From Alcanivorax sp. 24 (lineage in GTDB: Bacteria > Pseudomonadota > Gammaproteobacteria > Pseudomonadales > Alcanivoracaceae): 64,000 nucleotides of DNA. The notes beneath the pieces were generated by a model, which worked only from the letters and a program-made list of their open reading frames with translations, did not search any database and was not told where the DNA came from. The position numbers and the translations under genes are program-made. Positions 9,259 through 18,503 of the stretch are shown here, one piece after another. The stretch lies in contig NZ_SNUA01000004.1 of the NCBI RefSeq assembly GCF_004360225.1, forward strand, positions 1 through 64,000. Direction: 5' to 3'. Numbering within the stretch: position 1 is the stretch's first letter; each line of letters starts with the position of its first letter.

Positions 9259-10566
9259 TCAGCCCACCAGATTCGGCAACCATAGCGCCAGCTGCGGGAA
9301 GCTGCCCAGCAGCAGCAACAGCAGCGCTTCACACAGCAGGAACCAGAGCAGCCCCTTGAACACGGTGCCCAAAGCCACCTGGTCACCCACCACGCTCTTC
9401 ACCACGTAGACGTTCATGCCTACCGGCGGCGTCAGCAGTCCGACCTCGATCAGCTTCACCACCAGCACGCCGATCCAGATCAGATCCATGTTCAGGGCAT
9501 GGAATACTGGCAGGAACACCGGCAGGGTCAGCAGCATCACCCCCAGCGGATCGAGGAACATACCCAGTACCAGGTAAACCAGTACCAGTGCCAGCAAGGC
9601 CCAGGCCACGGTCATATCCATGGACGTCACCAGTTCCACCAGCCCGGTGGACAAACCGGCCATGGCCAGGAAACGGGTCAGCATGACCGCGCCGATGGCG
9701 ATGAAGAAAATCGATGCGGTGGTACGCAGAGCTTCCGCCAGCGACGCGCAAAAGGCACGCCAGGGCAAACGCCGTTGCAGCAGCGCAATGGCCAGTGTCA
9801 TGGCGGCTCCGAGAGCCCCGGCTTCGGTGGGGCTGGCGACACCGCCGTAGATACTGCCGAGCACGCCCAGCACCAACAACGGCAATGGCCATACCGCGCG
9901 CAGACTGGCCATGCGTTCCGCCCAGCTCACCTGCTCATGCCGTTGCGGCGCCAACTTCGGATTGAGCCAGCAGCGGATCACGATCATGGAGGCGAAAAAA
10001 ACGGCGGTGAGCAGACCGGGAATCACTCCGGCGAGGAACAGCTTGCTGATCGATTGCTCGGTGTACCAGCCATAGATGATGAACAGGATCGAGGGCGGAA
10101 TCAGCGCCCCAAGGGTACCGGACGCGGCCACGGTGCCGGTGGCGAGCCCTCGGTCATAGCCATAGCGGAGCATCTCCGGAATCGCCAGTCTCCCCATGGA
10201 GGCGGTGGTGGCCATGGAGGAGCCGGATACCGCGGCGAAACCGGCGGAGCCGAAGTTGGTCGCCAGGGCGAGCCCGCCGGGCACCCGCATCAGCCAGAGC
10301 CGGGCGGCGTCGTAAAGCAGCCGGGTCAGGCCGGAATGGTAAGCGAACGCCCCCATCAGCAGAAACATGGGCACCGCCGACAGGGTCCAGCTGGCGCCGA
10401 ATTCATAGGGCATGGCACGCAGCATGCCCAGCGCCGGATCGACCCCCCTCAGGGCAACGATTCCCCCCAGGGATACCACGCCCAGGGACACCGCAATGGG
10501 CACACGCAAAGCCATGAGCAGCAGCAGAATGCCGACGCCGCTCAGGCCGATCATCATATCGGTCAT
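9259..10566 (-). CDS. dctM: TRAP transporter large permease (DctM family)
   Basis: The 435-residue, roughly 12-helix integral membrane subunit of a tripartite ATP-independent periplasmic transporter. It couples sodium entry to uptake of an organic acid delivered by the DctP protein. Characteristic segments include FLLMGAFAYHSG, GSSMATTASMGRLAIPEM, SGTLGALIPPSILFIIYG and VASPTEAGALGAA. The ATG at 10566 follows TGAGGAA; a longer in-frame start at 10647 would run into the end of the small permease gene. It is the last gene of dctP-dctQ-dctM. Confidence 0.93.
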   Translation of the reverse strand: MTDMMIGLSGVGILLLLMALRVPIAVSLGVVSLGGIVALRGVDPALGMLRAMPYEFGASWTLSAVPMFLLMGAFAYHSGLTRLLYDAARLWLMRVPGGLALATNFGSAGFAAVSGSSMATTASMGRLAIPEMLRYGYDRGLATGTVAASGTLGALIPPSILFIIYGWYTEQSISKLFLAGVIPGLLTAVFFASMIVIRCWLNPKLAPQRHEQVSWAERMASLRAVWPLPLLVLGVLGSIYGGVASPTEAGALGAAMTLAIALLQRRLPWRAFCASLAEALRTTASIFFIAIGAVMLTRFLAMAGLSTGLVELVTSMDMTVAWALLALVLVYLVLGMFLDPLGVMLLTLPVFLPVFHALNMDLIWIGVLVVKLIEVGLLTPPVGMNVYVVKSVVGDQVALGTVFKGLLWFLLCEALLLLLLGSFPQLALWLPNLVG

Positions 10567-10576
10567 GACAAATTCC

Positions 10577-11134
10577 TCAGGCCACGGTGTCGTCTTGGTC
10601 CCACGCGGAGAACGGATTGATCGGCTCCAGTGAGCGTTGACCGGCAACGAGCATGATCAGGTCATCCACCGCGTGCAGCAGGAACAGTGCCGCCATCAGC
10701 AGACCGCCAGCGGGTACCAGCCAACGGGCCGGCCACACCACGATCTCGCCAACACCGGCGGTCCAGGTTTCACCGATCAGGGTCATATCCCAGGCTTCCA
10801 GCGCCCCCATCCAGATCAGAACGCCGACGTAAACCAACGCCACCACGTTACCGAGCAGATCGAGCCCGGCTAGCGGGCGCTCGCCCATATGCCGGGTAAA
10901 CAGCTCCACGGTGATGTGATCACGGGTATAGGTCAGCAGCCCCAGGGGCAGGAAAATCAACGCCACCATGTAGTAGTTGGCGACCAGTTCCAGGGTGCCA
11001 TCGATGGGGTGGTTGGCGAGCCAGCGCAACAACACATCCAGCGTCACCTGGCCCATCATCACCAGCATGGCGCAGGCGGCGATCAGGGCGAACCCCTGCA
11101 CCAACCGCATCAGCAGACGGTCGAGAGCCTTCAT
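10577..11134 (-). CDS. dctQ: TRAP transporter small permease (DctQ family)
   Basis: A 185-residue membrane protein with four predicted helices. It is the small subunit that pairs with DctM in the inner membrane. The segments DVLLRWLANHPIDGTLELVANYYM and FLPLGLLTYTRDHITVELF have the DctQ pattern of an acidic loop after helix 1 and an HI-V-E-LF motif. Ten bases separate it from dctM, and about 90 bases separate it from dctP upstream. Confidence 0.9.
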   Translation of the reverse strand: MKALDRLLMRLVQGFALIAACAMLVMMGQVTLDVLLRWLANHPIDGTLELVANYYMVALIFLPLGLLTYTRDHITVELFTRHMGERPLAGLDLLGNVVALVYVGVLIWMGALEAWDMTLIGETWTAGVGEIVVWPARWLVPAGGLLMAALFLLHAVDDLIMLVAGQRSLEPINPFSAWDQDDTVA

Positions 11135-11225
11135 TGTATTTCCTTAAAAAAGAGGCTTGAAAGGGCGTCTTGAAAAGGGAGGACACGGCGGCCACCGGTG
11201 AAGGCGCCGCCCGTCGCTCTATCGG

Positions 11226-12335
11226 CTACAGCTTGGAGAAAATTTCGTCTTGCAGTGCCTGCTGATAGGCATCGTAGTCACCGTCCAGGTCGGCGACGAG
11301 TTTTTCCCATTTGCTCAGAGTGTCCAGGAACCCCTGGAGAAAAGCGGCCGGGTCATCACCGCCAACCCCACGCTCCTTGGCCAGCGCCAGCACCCGCTGG
11401 AATTCGCTATCGACATGATCGGCCAGCTTCTTGCTCTCGGTTTCGGAAGGCTTGGCGAATACCACGCCGGCGGCTTCGCCTTCGGAACGCGCCTTGGCGG
11501 AATCATCTTCGTAGCCTTCGGTGACGTCGCGAACCAGTTTCGCCAACTGGGACGAGATCACCGCGCGCTCGTCATCAGAAAGTTTTTTCCAGGTTTTGTC
11601 GTTCACTTCCAGGACGGTGGCGCCGTAATAGGAACCGAACGGCATGTCACTGACCCACTTCACCACTTCCTTCAGATTGAGCGTGTGCATGTAGGCCAGC
11701 GGGCCGACGTTGCAGTCCGCCTGTCCACGCTGCAGCGCCTGATAGATGTCCTCGGTGGGGACCGCGACGATGGTGGCGCCGAATTGCTCCACCCAGTTCA
11801 CCAATGGCGTGCTGGTGGCACGCACCCGCTTGCCGGCCAGATCTTCCAGGCCGTCGAGCTGTTGCCGACATTCAAAGTGGTACGGAGCGGAACCATAGTA
11901 CGCCAGCGGGCGGGCGTTGTGCTTGAGGTGTTCGTCCATGCACTCGGGGCATTTCAACAGGTAATACTCGTTGGCGGCGGCCGCGGCGACACGGGCGTCG
12001 CTTACCGCCAGCATCAGCGAGGCAATGGTATCGGTGGCCGGAATCTGGCTGGTGACCCAGGCCGGGACCACCAGGCCGGAGTCGACGATACCACGCTGAA
12101 TAGTGGACAGCGTCGCCGGCCCCTTGGCCATCACGCCACCGGAATAGACGGTCAGCTTGACCTCACCGCCGGAAGCCTCCTCCACGGCTTTGGCGAAAGG
12201 CTCAATGCCCTTGGCCACGGTGGTGTGGTTGCTGGGAAACGGAGAGGAGTAAGACAAATTGGCGGCGCTGGCGATACCACTGAACAGCGTCAGACAGAAG
12301 GCGGCCAAACCGGCCGTACGGGCAGTCAGAGTCAT
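11226..12335 (-). CDS. dctP: TRAP transporter substrate-binding protein (DctP family)
   Basis: Periplasmic receptor of 369 residues with a signal peptide (LTARTAGLAAFCLTLFSGIASA). The mature part shows the DctP hallmarks GGVMAKGPATLSTIQRGIVD, a specificity region with VRATSTPLVNWVEQFGATIV (the conserved substrate-salt-bridge arginine is in this segment), and ADCNVGPLAYM. The ATG at 12335 follows AGGAGA. A pair of cysteines in LLKCPECMDEH and another in FECRQQ could form disulfides. The ligand cannot be told from sequence; relatives bind dicarboxylates, sulfonates or aromatic acids. Confidence 0.9.
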   Translation of the reverse strand: MTLTARTAGLAAFCLTLFSGIASAANLSYSSPFPSNHTTVAKGIEPFAKAVEEASGGEVKLTVYSGGVMAKGPATLSTIQRGIVDSGLVVPAWVTSQIPATDTIASLMLAVSDARVAAAAANEYYLLKCPECMDEHLKHNARPLAYYGSAPYHFECRQQLDGLEDLAGKRVRATSTPLVNWVEQFGATIVAVPTEDIYQALQRGQADCNVGPLAYMHTLNLKEVVKWVSDMPFGSYYGATVLEVNDKTWKKLSDDERAVISSQLAKLVRDVTEGYEDDSAKARSEGEAAGVVFAKPSETESKKLADHVDSEFQRVLALAKERGVGGDDPAAFLQGFLDTLSKWEKLVADLDGDYDAYQQALQDEIFSKL

Positions 12336-12380
12336 AGTGTACTTCTCCTGGGGCCCAAGCACGCATCCACGGCCCCAATC

Positions 12381-12465
12381 ACTGAATTGTTGTTGTCATC
12401 ACCGGGCCGTGCCGTCGGGCCGGCTCTATCACACTGCCCGCCCGGGCCGATGGAGACAATTCAGT
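12381..12465. promoter_or_regulatory. Inverted repeat in the TRAP operon promoter region
   Basis: ACTGAATTGT at 12381-12390 is repeated in inverted orientation (ACAATTCAGT) at 12456-12465, upstream of dctP. The arms match perfectly over ten bases and are 65 bases apart, which would suit two operator half-sites more than a hairpin. The second arm touches the 3' end of the HAD gene. No regulator can be assigned. Confidence 0.3.
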
Positions 12466-13330
12466 TTTCCCTAAGTCTGCCTTCAGGAGGAGTGAAGGCC
12501 GCTTCCGCCGCCCGCTGGACCCGTTTGCCGTTGGCCACCATGTCACGCACCAGCCGCACCAGCTCCCCGAAACGGGTCACCACCGCATCCGGGCGGTGGG
12601 GGTGGCGTGGCGAACCGGGGAAGATCTTGTCCAGCCAGGACTGCGACCACTGGGCGCCGTTGTAGAACACGGCGGTGACGCCGGCTTCCTTGCCCGCGAT
12701 CACGTCGGTGGTGCTGTCGCCCAGATACCAGCAGGTGGGGCCGGGCTCCTGCCCAAGCCGTCGCAGGGCTTCGAGAATCATATCCGGGGCGGGCTTGCGG
12801 TGGGCCACGTCGTCACCGCAGACGATCACGTCGAACAGCTCGATCCAGGCCCCCTCCTCCAACCGGCTCAATTCGTGCTCCAGATAGTCCCTTTTACGGT
12901 TGCTGATGATGCCCATGGGGATGCCCAGTTCCCGCAGCCGGCGCAGTTGCGAGGTGGTATCCCCCTCCAACGCATGAACATCGTCCACGTACTTCTTGTA
13001 GCAGTCGTCGAAAGCCGCGTGGATGCGGGCCTTGGCGTCCTGATCCGAACCGAACAGGACTTCGAAGATATCGGTGCGCGAGATTTTGCGCTGGGCGGTG
13101 ATTTTCGGATGCAGTCGATGGTGGTCACGGACGTACTTGACCAAACGGGCGTCTTCCAGCGTCTTGGACTGCTCAGTGGTCAACAGCCGGTCACGCAGGC
13201 CCAGTGCTTCCAGACGGGGGAGCACATCGTCGATGGCGTGATACATGGCGTCATGGGTATCCACCAGGGTGGCGTGCCAATCCATCAGTAGCGCCGTGGG
13301 CACCGCCTGGGGAAGCTGCAGAATACTCAT
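12461..13330 (-). CDS. HAD family hydrolase with an altered DxD motif
   Basis: A 289-residue haloacid-dehalogenase-superfamily protein. Motif I reads MDWHATLVDT: the nucleophile Asp is present but the usual second Asp (Asp+2, general acid/base) is His. Motif II is GIISNRKRDY, the lysine of motif III is in AHRKPAPDMI, and motif IV is YLGDSTTDVIAGKEAG. An alpha-helical cap lies between motifs I and II. The ATG at 13330 follows GGAGGG; upstream in-frame codons lack a binding site. Phosphoglycolate-phosphatase-like overall, but the substituted motif I leaves the reaction uncertain. Confidence 0.8.
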   Translation of the reverse strand: MSILQLPQAVPTALLMDWHATLVDTHDAMYHAIDDVLPRLEALGLRDRLLTTEQSKTLEDARLVKYVRDHHRLHPKITAQRKISRTDIFEVLFGSDQDAKARIHAAFDDCYKKYVDDVHALEGDTTSQLRRLRELGIPMGIISNRKRDYLEHELSRLEEGAWIELFDVIVCGDDVAHRKPAPDMILEALRRLGQEPGPTCWYLGDSTTDVIAGKEAGVTAVFYNGAQWSQSWLDKIFPGSPRHPHRPDAVVTRFGELVRLVRDMVANGKRVQRAAEAAFTPPEGRLREN

Positions 13331-13519
13331 GGTCCCTCCAACATCCGTTCTCACGCAATGTAAGGTACTCGACATCGCCATGCAGCATAGCATGCTCTTT
13401 TTACCTTTCCGGGACAGCAGCGGGTGGCCAGTGCGACCATCATTCAATACCATTCGCCTCGCCGCCCTGAAGCCTGCTCAAGGGCTCTTATTCACCGGGG
13501 CTGAGGGAGAGGAGCCCGC

Positions 13520-15238
13520 ATGCGCATCACCCCCATCTGGTCCCGCATCACCGCCCTGCTGTGTCTGGTCGTGGCCGCCATCCTGGCGGGACTGGCCTGG
13601 ACCACCGCCAGGACCGCCTCCCCGCTTTTCCTGGACCGCTATGCCCAGGCCGGCGTTGATCTCTTTTTTGCCGCCGTTCTCCTGGTCCTGGCGCTGACGC
13701 TGCTATGGCGCCGCCGTCTGCTCGGCCTGCTGTTGGTACTGGGCGGGGCTGCCCTGCTGATGCTCGCCGCCTCGCCGATAAGACTGGTACAGCTGGACTG
13801 GAGCGGCGAAGGGATCACCGTATCGCTCCGCTCTCTGCCGGAACTGGCGGGTGAAGGCTGGCGGCGTCAGTCCATGACCACCGAGCTGGTGAACTTCAAT
13901 GAGCCTGCTCCCGGCCCCACGGCCTGTATTGAAGAGCGGGTGGAAGCCCGGGGCCTGTTTCGTTTCCAGCAGCGTTATCGCTGGCGCACGCCCGAGGCCC
14001 TGACCGAGTCGCGCACCGGCGGAATCGAGGAATGTCTGCGCTTCCGCCATCAATTGATGGCGCAATTGGACGGGCTGGAAGGCGCTCTGGTGAGGGGCGA
14101 TGCCGACGGGGCCAGGGCCTTGCTTGATCAACACCACGCCGAGAAAGGCCGGCTCGCGCTGCAACTGACCGATGTGGGCGAGCCACTGCGCGGGGCGTTG
14201 GCGAAACTGCTGCACACCGATCCGGCCTCCCCGGCCCCGCTCACCTTGGCGGACATCGCTCTGGTGCTCGGCAGCCGGCCACACGTCCAGGCTTGGTTGC
14301 AGCCCGGCGACGCCCAATGGTATCAACGCTATGCCCTGTTCAAACTGGGTCTGACCAACCTTGTACCGGTGGAGATACCACGTGAAGACACCGGTTTCGG
14401 CTGGCGCGGGGAAGATCCGATGTCCGTCTCCCATCTGCGCGAGACCGGCGGCTACCGGGCATTCGACTACACCGCGGCCAATCTCCACTGCGACGCGGAC
14501 TACGCGGGTTTTCTCAAAAAGCAAGGGCTCGCGGTGCCAACGGACAGCGCCGTGCTGCAGTTGTTTCTGTCCCGGCTCTGGGCGACGACACCGAAAGGCG
14601 CCACCGATGTGTCCCGGCGCATTATCAGTGTCAGTCTGCCCAATTTGCCCAGCCAGGCGGAAGACTCCCGGGATTGCGTGGCACTGGCCCGTTTCTACAC
14701 CGACCCGGAACCTTCCGAACAGGTGATTACACTGCTGCGCCGGGCCACCGGTGCCGGAGTTTTCAACCACCAGCAGAGAATGCTGGGCGCTGAAATGGAC
14801 AAGCTGCCCCGGGAAGAACGTTTCAAACGACACAGCAAGGCCGTACGGAAGGTCTATGAGCAGTTCGAGTTCAGTGAAAAGACTCTGCCCCTACCGGCTA
14901 TCGTGCCCATGTTCACCGCCGTGCTGACACCAAGACGGGACACCAACGCTCTGTGTCAGGCGCTGTACGTCATGCCCTGGATGGTGAGCCACGACAGCGC
15001 CCTGGAGACGCTCTACGATCTGGCCCGGCAATGGCGCGGCGAACCGATCCGCCTGGACATGGCCGGCCCACCGGAGGACGTCTGTCAGCTTGGCCTGATG
15101 CTGCCGCCTGGCGGCTTCAAGCGCCAGACCCGCGAGCGCAACCGGTTCCTGGAACAAGCGGAACTCCCCTGCAAGGTGGTGCTACCCGACGGCACCTACA
15201 TTTACAGCGAACCACTGGAGTGCCGCCATGAGCGATGA
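13520..15238 (+). CDS. Uncharacterised membrane protein, 572 residues
   Basis: I do not recognise the family. The N-terminus has two to three hydrophobic helices: residues about 10-30, 45-63 and 68-85, the last two separated by the arginine-rich WRRRLL turn. About 480 mostly soluble residues follow, probably facing the periplasm. This part contains scattered cysteines (CIEERVE, IEECLRF, LHCDADY, DCVALARF, NALCQALYVM, DVCQLGLM) that could form disulfides. The ATG at 13520 has GGAGAGGAG upstream. It overlaps the next membrane-protein gene by 11 bases, and the two likely form one operon and perhaps one complex. Confidence 0.7.
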   Translation: MRITPIWSRITALLCLVVAAILAGLAWTTARTASPLFLDRYAQAGVDLFFAAVLLVLALTLLWRRRLLGLLLVLGGAALLMLAASPIRLVQLDWSGEGITVSLRSLPELAGEGWRRQSMTTELVNFNEPAPGPTACIEERVEARGLFRFQQRYRWRTPEALTESRTGGIEECLRFRHQLMAQLDGLEGALVRGDADGARALLDQHHAEKGRLALQLTDVGEPLRGALAKLLHTDPASPAPLTLADIALVLGSRPHVQAWLQPGDAQWYQRYALFKLGLTNLVPVEIPREDTGFGWRGEDPMSVSHLRETGGYRAFDYTAANLHCDADYAGFLKKQGLAVPTDSAVLQLFLSRLWATTPKGATDVSRRIISVSLPNLPSQAEDSRDCVALARFYTDPEPSEQVITLLRRATGAGVFNHQQRMLGAEMDKLPREERFKRHSKAVRKVYEQFEFSEKTLPLPAIVPMFTAVLTPRRDTNALCQALYVMPWMVSHDSALETLYDLARQWRGEPIRLDMAGPPEDVCQLGLMLPPGGFKRQTRERNRFLEQAELPCKVVLPDGTYIYSEPLECRHER

Positions 15239-15839
15239 GCGCACCGTCGAATCGCCCCTGTACCGCCCGGCACCGGGGCTGATTCTTGCCATTGTGGCGA
15301 CCTTGGGCTGGACCGCCCTGACTCTGATGTCGCTGTTGCTGGATTGGGACTATGTGGCCCCGGGCTACCGGACCGTGGGGGATGACATCAGCGCCGCCGG
15401 CGCTCAGATCTGGGGGCTGCCCTGGCTACTGGCCCTGCTGATGGCGGCGTCCGTGATCCTCGTGATGATTCTGTTTATTCGCCAGCTGCGCGGACGGCGC
15501 CCGGGCCTGATCTTCACGTTGACGACGGGCCTGGCCCTTTGCGCGCTACTGCTGCTGTTGGCGCCACCGGCCGTGGACTTCCAGGTGCGTTACTACCATG
15601 GTCCCGGGGACCGTACCATGGTGCTGTTCACCGGCCATCGCACACCGCTGTTCCGCTACACCGAGAGCCACGAGGAAAGCACTTTGTATGGGGAAGGCGA
15701 CGGAGACACCCGCCATTTTGTCTGTCTGACGGATCGCACCTGGAAAGTCGGCGTGATCCGGGTGAGCCGGAGTCTGTTCCCGATTCTCGACAAGGAGAAC
15801 CAGCAGCGCATTCTGGAAAGCCAATGCCAGGAACGGTGA
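15228..15839 (+). CDS. Uncharacterised membrane protein, 203 residues
   Basis: Begins inside the 3' end of the preceding membrane-protein gene (11-base overlap), which points to translational coupling. Three hydrophobic segments are predicted: about residues 17-37, 62-82 and 91-111 (FTLTTGLALCALLLLLAPPA). A C-terminal soluble domain of about 90 residues follows, with a pattern of aromatic and charged residues and two cysteines (FVCLTDRTW, ESQCQER). No family recognised. It ends tail-to-tail with soxR, 7 bases away. Confidence 0.65.
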   Translation: MSDERTVESPLYRPAPGLILAIVATLGWTALTLMSLLLDWDYVAPGYRTVGDDISAAGAQIWGLPWLLALLMAASVILVMILFIRQLRGRRPGLIFTLTTGLALCALLLLLAPPAVDFQVRYYHGPGDRTMVLFTGHRTPLFRYTESHEESTLYGEGDGDTRHFVCLTDRTWKVGVIRVSRSLFPILDKENQQRILESQCQER

Positions 15840-15846
15840 GCCCGGT

Positions 15847-16308
15847 TCAGTCCGGGTCCACCAGACGGGCGCCGCTGCCTTCCTCCGCCAGTTCGTCCAT
15901 GGGGTTGCGCAACGGGCAGGCGGACAGAGAAAGGCAACCACAACCGATGCAGCCGCTGAGCTGATCGCGCAACAGGGTCAGCCGTTCGATGCGCTTGTCC
16001 AGATCCTCACGCCACTGGGCCGATAGCCGCCCCCAGTCCTTGGCATTGGGGGTGCGCTCCTCCGGCAAGGTGGCCAACGCTTCGGCGATCTCGGCCAACG
16101 GAATACCAGTGCGCTGGGCAATCTTGATCACCGCCAGCCGCCGTAGCACGTCACGGGTATAGCGCCGTTGATTACCACTGCTGCGGCGGCTCTGGATCAG
16201 CCCCTTGGCTTCGTAGAAATGAATGGCGGACACCGCCAGGCCGGTACGCTCCGCTACCTGCCCCACGGTGAGTGCCTTGCCCACATTATCGGCATTGAGC
16301 CTTTCCAT
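15847..16308 (-). CDS. soxR: Redox-sensitive MerR-family activator SoxR
   Basis: A 153-residue MerR-type regulator. The N-terminal helix-turn-helix reads [21 protein letters not shown], followed by the recognition wing [11 protein letters not shown] and a dimerisation helix. The C-terminal [2Fe-2S] cluster motif [13 protein letters not shown] has the CX2CXCX5C spacing diagnostic of SoxR. Oxidation of the cluster by redox-cycling compounds turns it into an activator. It is divergent from an ABC exporter with a SoxR box between them; no soxS is present, as is normal outside enterics. Confidence 0.96.
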   Translation of the reverse strand: MERLNADNVGKALTVGQVAERTGLAVSAIHFYEAKGLIQSRRSSGNQRRYTRDVLRRLAVIKIAQRTGIPLAEIAEALATLPEERTPNAKDWGRLSAQWREDLDKRIERLTLLRDQLSGCIGCGCLSLSACPLRNPMDELAEEGSGARLVDPD

Positions 16309-16317
16309 GATGCACCT

Positions 16318-16348
16318 TTGACCTTAACAATGCTTGAGGTTGTAGCGT
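16318..16348 (+). promoter_or_regulatory. SoxR box inside a 19-bp-spacer promoter
   Basis: CCTTAACAATGCTTGAGG at 16322-16339 matches the known SoxR operator (CCTCAAG-N4-CTTGAGG) closely, with one arm perfect. A possible -35 TTGACC (16318-16323) and -10 TAGCGT (16343-16348) flank it with a 19-base spacer, the unusual spacing expected of a SoxR-activated promoter. It reads rightward, toward the ABC transporter gene at 16470. Confidence 0.75.
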
Positions 16349-16469
16349 TTTCTTTCTGAATTCGCAATACCGTGGTGGTATCGTCGTTTCTCGTTCTCGG
16401 CAACGCGGGACCGTCGATTTGCTTAGAACCGCTTCGACCAGTAACAAAGCCTCATCACAAGGAGCCCCC

Positions 16470-17429
16470 GTGGATACGGTTATCTCGGTCAGAAATCTCA
16501 ACAAGACCTACGACTCGGGCTTCCAGGCCCTGAAACACCTCGACCTGGACATCCGTAAAGGAGAGATCTTCGCCTTGCTTGGTCCCAACGGCGCCGGCAA
16601 GACCACCCTGATCAGCATCATCTGCGGCATCGTCCGTCCCAGCGCCGGCACCGTGCTGGCCGGCGGTTTCGATATCCAGCACCAATATCGGGCGGCGCGC
16701 GGCAAGATCGGCCTGGTGCCACAGGAACTCACCACCGACGCCTTCGAGACAGTGTGGGCAACGGTGACCTTCAGCCGCGGCTTGTTTGGCAAGCCCCGCG
16801 ATCCGGCCCATATTGAACGGATCCTGAAAGACCTGTCCTTGTGGGATAAACGCAATGACAAGATCATGGCGCTGTCCGGCGGCATGAAGCGACGGGTGAT
16901 GATCGCCAAGGCACTGTCCCATGAGCCGGAGATTCTGTTCCTGGATGAGCCCACCGCCGGTGTCGACGTGGAACTGCGCCGGGATATGTGGCAACTGGTG
17001 GAGCAGCTGCGCGACCGTGGCGTCACCATCATTCTGACCACCCACTACATTCAGGAAGCCGAGGAACTGGCCGACCGTATCGGCGTGATCAATCATGGCA
17101 GGCTGGTACTGGTGGACGAAAAGAACGCGCTGATGCAGAAGCTGGGCAAGCGCGAACTGCATGTGCAATTGGCGGCGCCGCTGACGTGCATCCCCGAAGC
17201 CCTGTCGGCGCTACCATTATCGCTGTCCGAGGACGGCCTGGAGATCACCTTCACGTTCGACGCCCGTGACGAGCAAAGCGGTATCGCGCCGCTGTTGCGT
17301 CAACTTGAGGACAACGGCATCGAATTCCGCGATCTGCGCACCCGGGAAAGTTCGCTGGAAGATATCTTCGTGCACCTGGTCCACGAATCGCGCCCTGATG
17401 AAACCGCACCCGGGAGGGAGTCCGCATGA
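16470..17429 (+). CDS. ABC transporter ATP-binding protein (ABC-2 / daunorubicin-type exporter)
   Basis: A 319-residue ATPase with Walker [10 protein letters not shown] (residues about 38-46), Q-loop LVPQELT, signature LSGGMKRRV, Walker [13 protein letters not shown] and switch His in [11 protein letters not shown]. The C-terminal about 100 residues (after [11 protein letters not shown]) are the regulatory extension seen in drug/polysaccharide exporters. The GTG start at 16470 follows AAGGAG by five bases; an in-frame ATG at 16419 is poorly placed. It overlaps the permease gene by four bases (ATGA). The SoxR box upstream suggests induction by redox-active compounds. Confidence 0.9.
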   Translation: MDTVISVRNLNKTYDSGFQALKHLDLDIRKGEIFALLGPNGAGKTTLISIICGIVRPSAGTVLAGGFDIQHQYRAARGKIGLVPQELTTDAFETVWATVTFSRGLFGKPRDPAHIERILKDLSLWDKRNDKIMALSGGMKRRVMIAKALSHEPEILFLDEPTAGVDVELRRDMWQLVEQLRDRGVTIILTTHYIQEAEELADRIGVINHGRLVLVDEKNALMQKLGKRELHVQLAAPLTCIPEALSALPLSLSEDGLEITFTFDARDEQSGIAPLLRQLEDNGIEFRDLRTRESSLEDIFVHLVHESRPDETAPGRESA

Positions 17430-18187
17430 ATCTCCACGCCATTCGCGCCATCTACCTGTTCGAAATGGCCCGCACCTGGCGCACGCTGCTGCAAAGCATC
17501 GCTTCGCCGGTGATTTCCACGTCGCTGTATTTCGTGGTGTTCGGGTCCGCCATTGGTTCTCGCATGGTGGAGATCGACGGCATCAGCTATGGCGCTTTCA
17601 TCATTCCCGGGCTGATCATGTTGATGTTGCTCAACGAGAGCATCTCCAATGCGTCGTTCGGCATCTACATGCCGCGTTTCTCGGGCACCATCTATGAGGT
17701 CCTTTCGGCGCCGGTGTCCTATGTGGAAATCGTCACCGGTTATGTCGGCGCCGCGGCCAGCAAGTCGATCATTCTCGGCCTGCTGATCCTCGCCACCGCG
17801 CGGTTGTTCGTGGACTTCCATATCGCTCATCCGGTCTGGATGGTGGCGTTTCTGGTACTCACCGCGGTGACGTTCAGTCTGTTCGGTTTCATCATCGGGG
17901 TGTGGGCGGACGGCTTCGAGAAATTGCAGATCATCCCGATGATGATCGTGACGCCACTGACGTTTTTGGGGGGCACTTTCTATTCAATCAATATGCTGCC
18001 TCCGGTGTGGCAGACGATAACGCTGTTTAACCCGGTGGTGTATCTGATTAGCGGGTTTCGCTGGAGCTTCTACGGTGTCGCCGATGTCAACGTCGGCCTC
18101 AGCCTGGGCATGACCGTGTTGTTCATGGTGCTGTGCGTGGGGGTGATTCACTGGATCTTCAAAACCGGCTACCGGCTGAAGAATTGA
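17426..18187 (+). CDS. ABC-2 type transporter permease
   Basis: A 253-residue permease with six hydrophobic segments. It includes the ABC-2 signature region [20 protein letters not shown] followed by [28 protein letters not shown]. It pairs with the ATPase that overlaps it by four bases to form a homodimeric export pump. Substrate unknown; relatives export drugs, lipids or polysaccharides. The SoxR box in front of the pair is the main clue to its role. Confidence 0.9.
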   Translation: MNLHAIRAIYLFEMARTWRTLLQSIASPVISTSLYFVVFGSAIGSRMVEIDGISYGAFIIPGLIMLMLLNESISNASFGIYMPRFSGTIYEVLSAPVSYVEIVTGYVGAAASKSIILGLLILATARLFVDFHIAHPVWMVAFLVLTAVTFSLFGFIIGVWADGFEKLQIIPMMIVTPLTFLGGTFYSINMLPPVWQTITLFNPVVYLISGFRWSFYGVADVNVGLSLGMTVLFMVLCVGVIHWIFKTGYRLKN

Positions 18188-18191
18188 CCGG

Positions 18192-18416
18192 TCAGCGGCG
18201 ATCCTGCCGGTCCTGGTCATCGTCGCCGCCCAGCAACTGCTCCAGTTCATCCTCGCTAAGGTAGTCCAGATCCCAATGGCTGGTGTACCGTTCCTTCAAT
18301 CGGTGGCGGCCGCGATGCAGATCCTCCGGCTCGTCACCGGCATGGGCGGCACCGGAGCCTGCCTCCGGCGGCGCTGACGGGGGGCGGTGGAACCAGCGTT
18401 TCAACCAGGCCAGCAT
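18192..18416 (-). CDS. Small acidic hypothetical protein, 74 residues
   Basis: Starts MLAWLKRWFHRPP and ends in a very acidic tail (LSEDELEQLLGGDDDQDR). The ATG at 18416 follows GCGAGGTG, a plausible ribosome binding site, and the gene is divergent from the DUF3301 gene. The short amphipathic basic N-terminus and acidic C-terminus resemble small uncharacterised proteins of gammaproteobacteria, but I do not recognise a family. A longer reading of the same frame from 18899 crosses the DUF3301 gene and is not credible. Confidence 0.5.
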   Translation of the reverse strand: MLAWLKRWFHRPPSAPPEAGSGAAHAGDEPEDLHRGRHRLKERYTSHWDLDYLSEDELEQLLGGDDDQDRQDRR

Positions 18417-18503
18417 GAGCACCTCGCTTGGCTTTCCAGGAGCCATTGACCGTGCTTTTACCCGGAGTGAATACCGGGTAATCACCAAATTGACGGACAT
18501 AAC

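Noticed and set aside
9499-10620. Gln/His-rich 373-codon plus-strand frame
   Set aside because: Antisense to the TRAP large permease; composition reflects hydrophobic codons read backwards.
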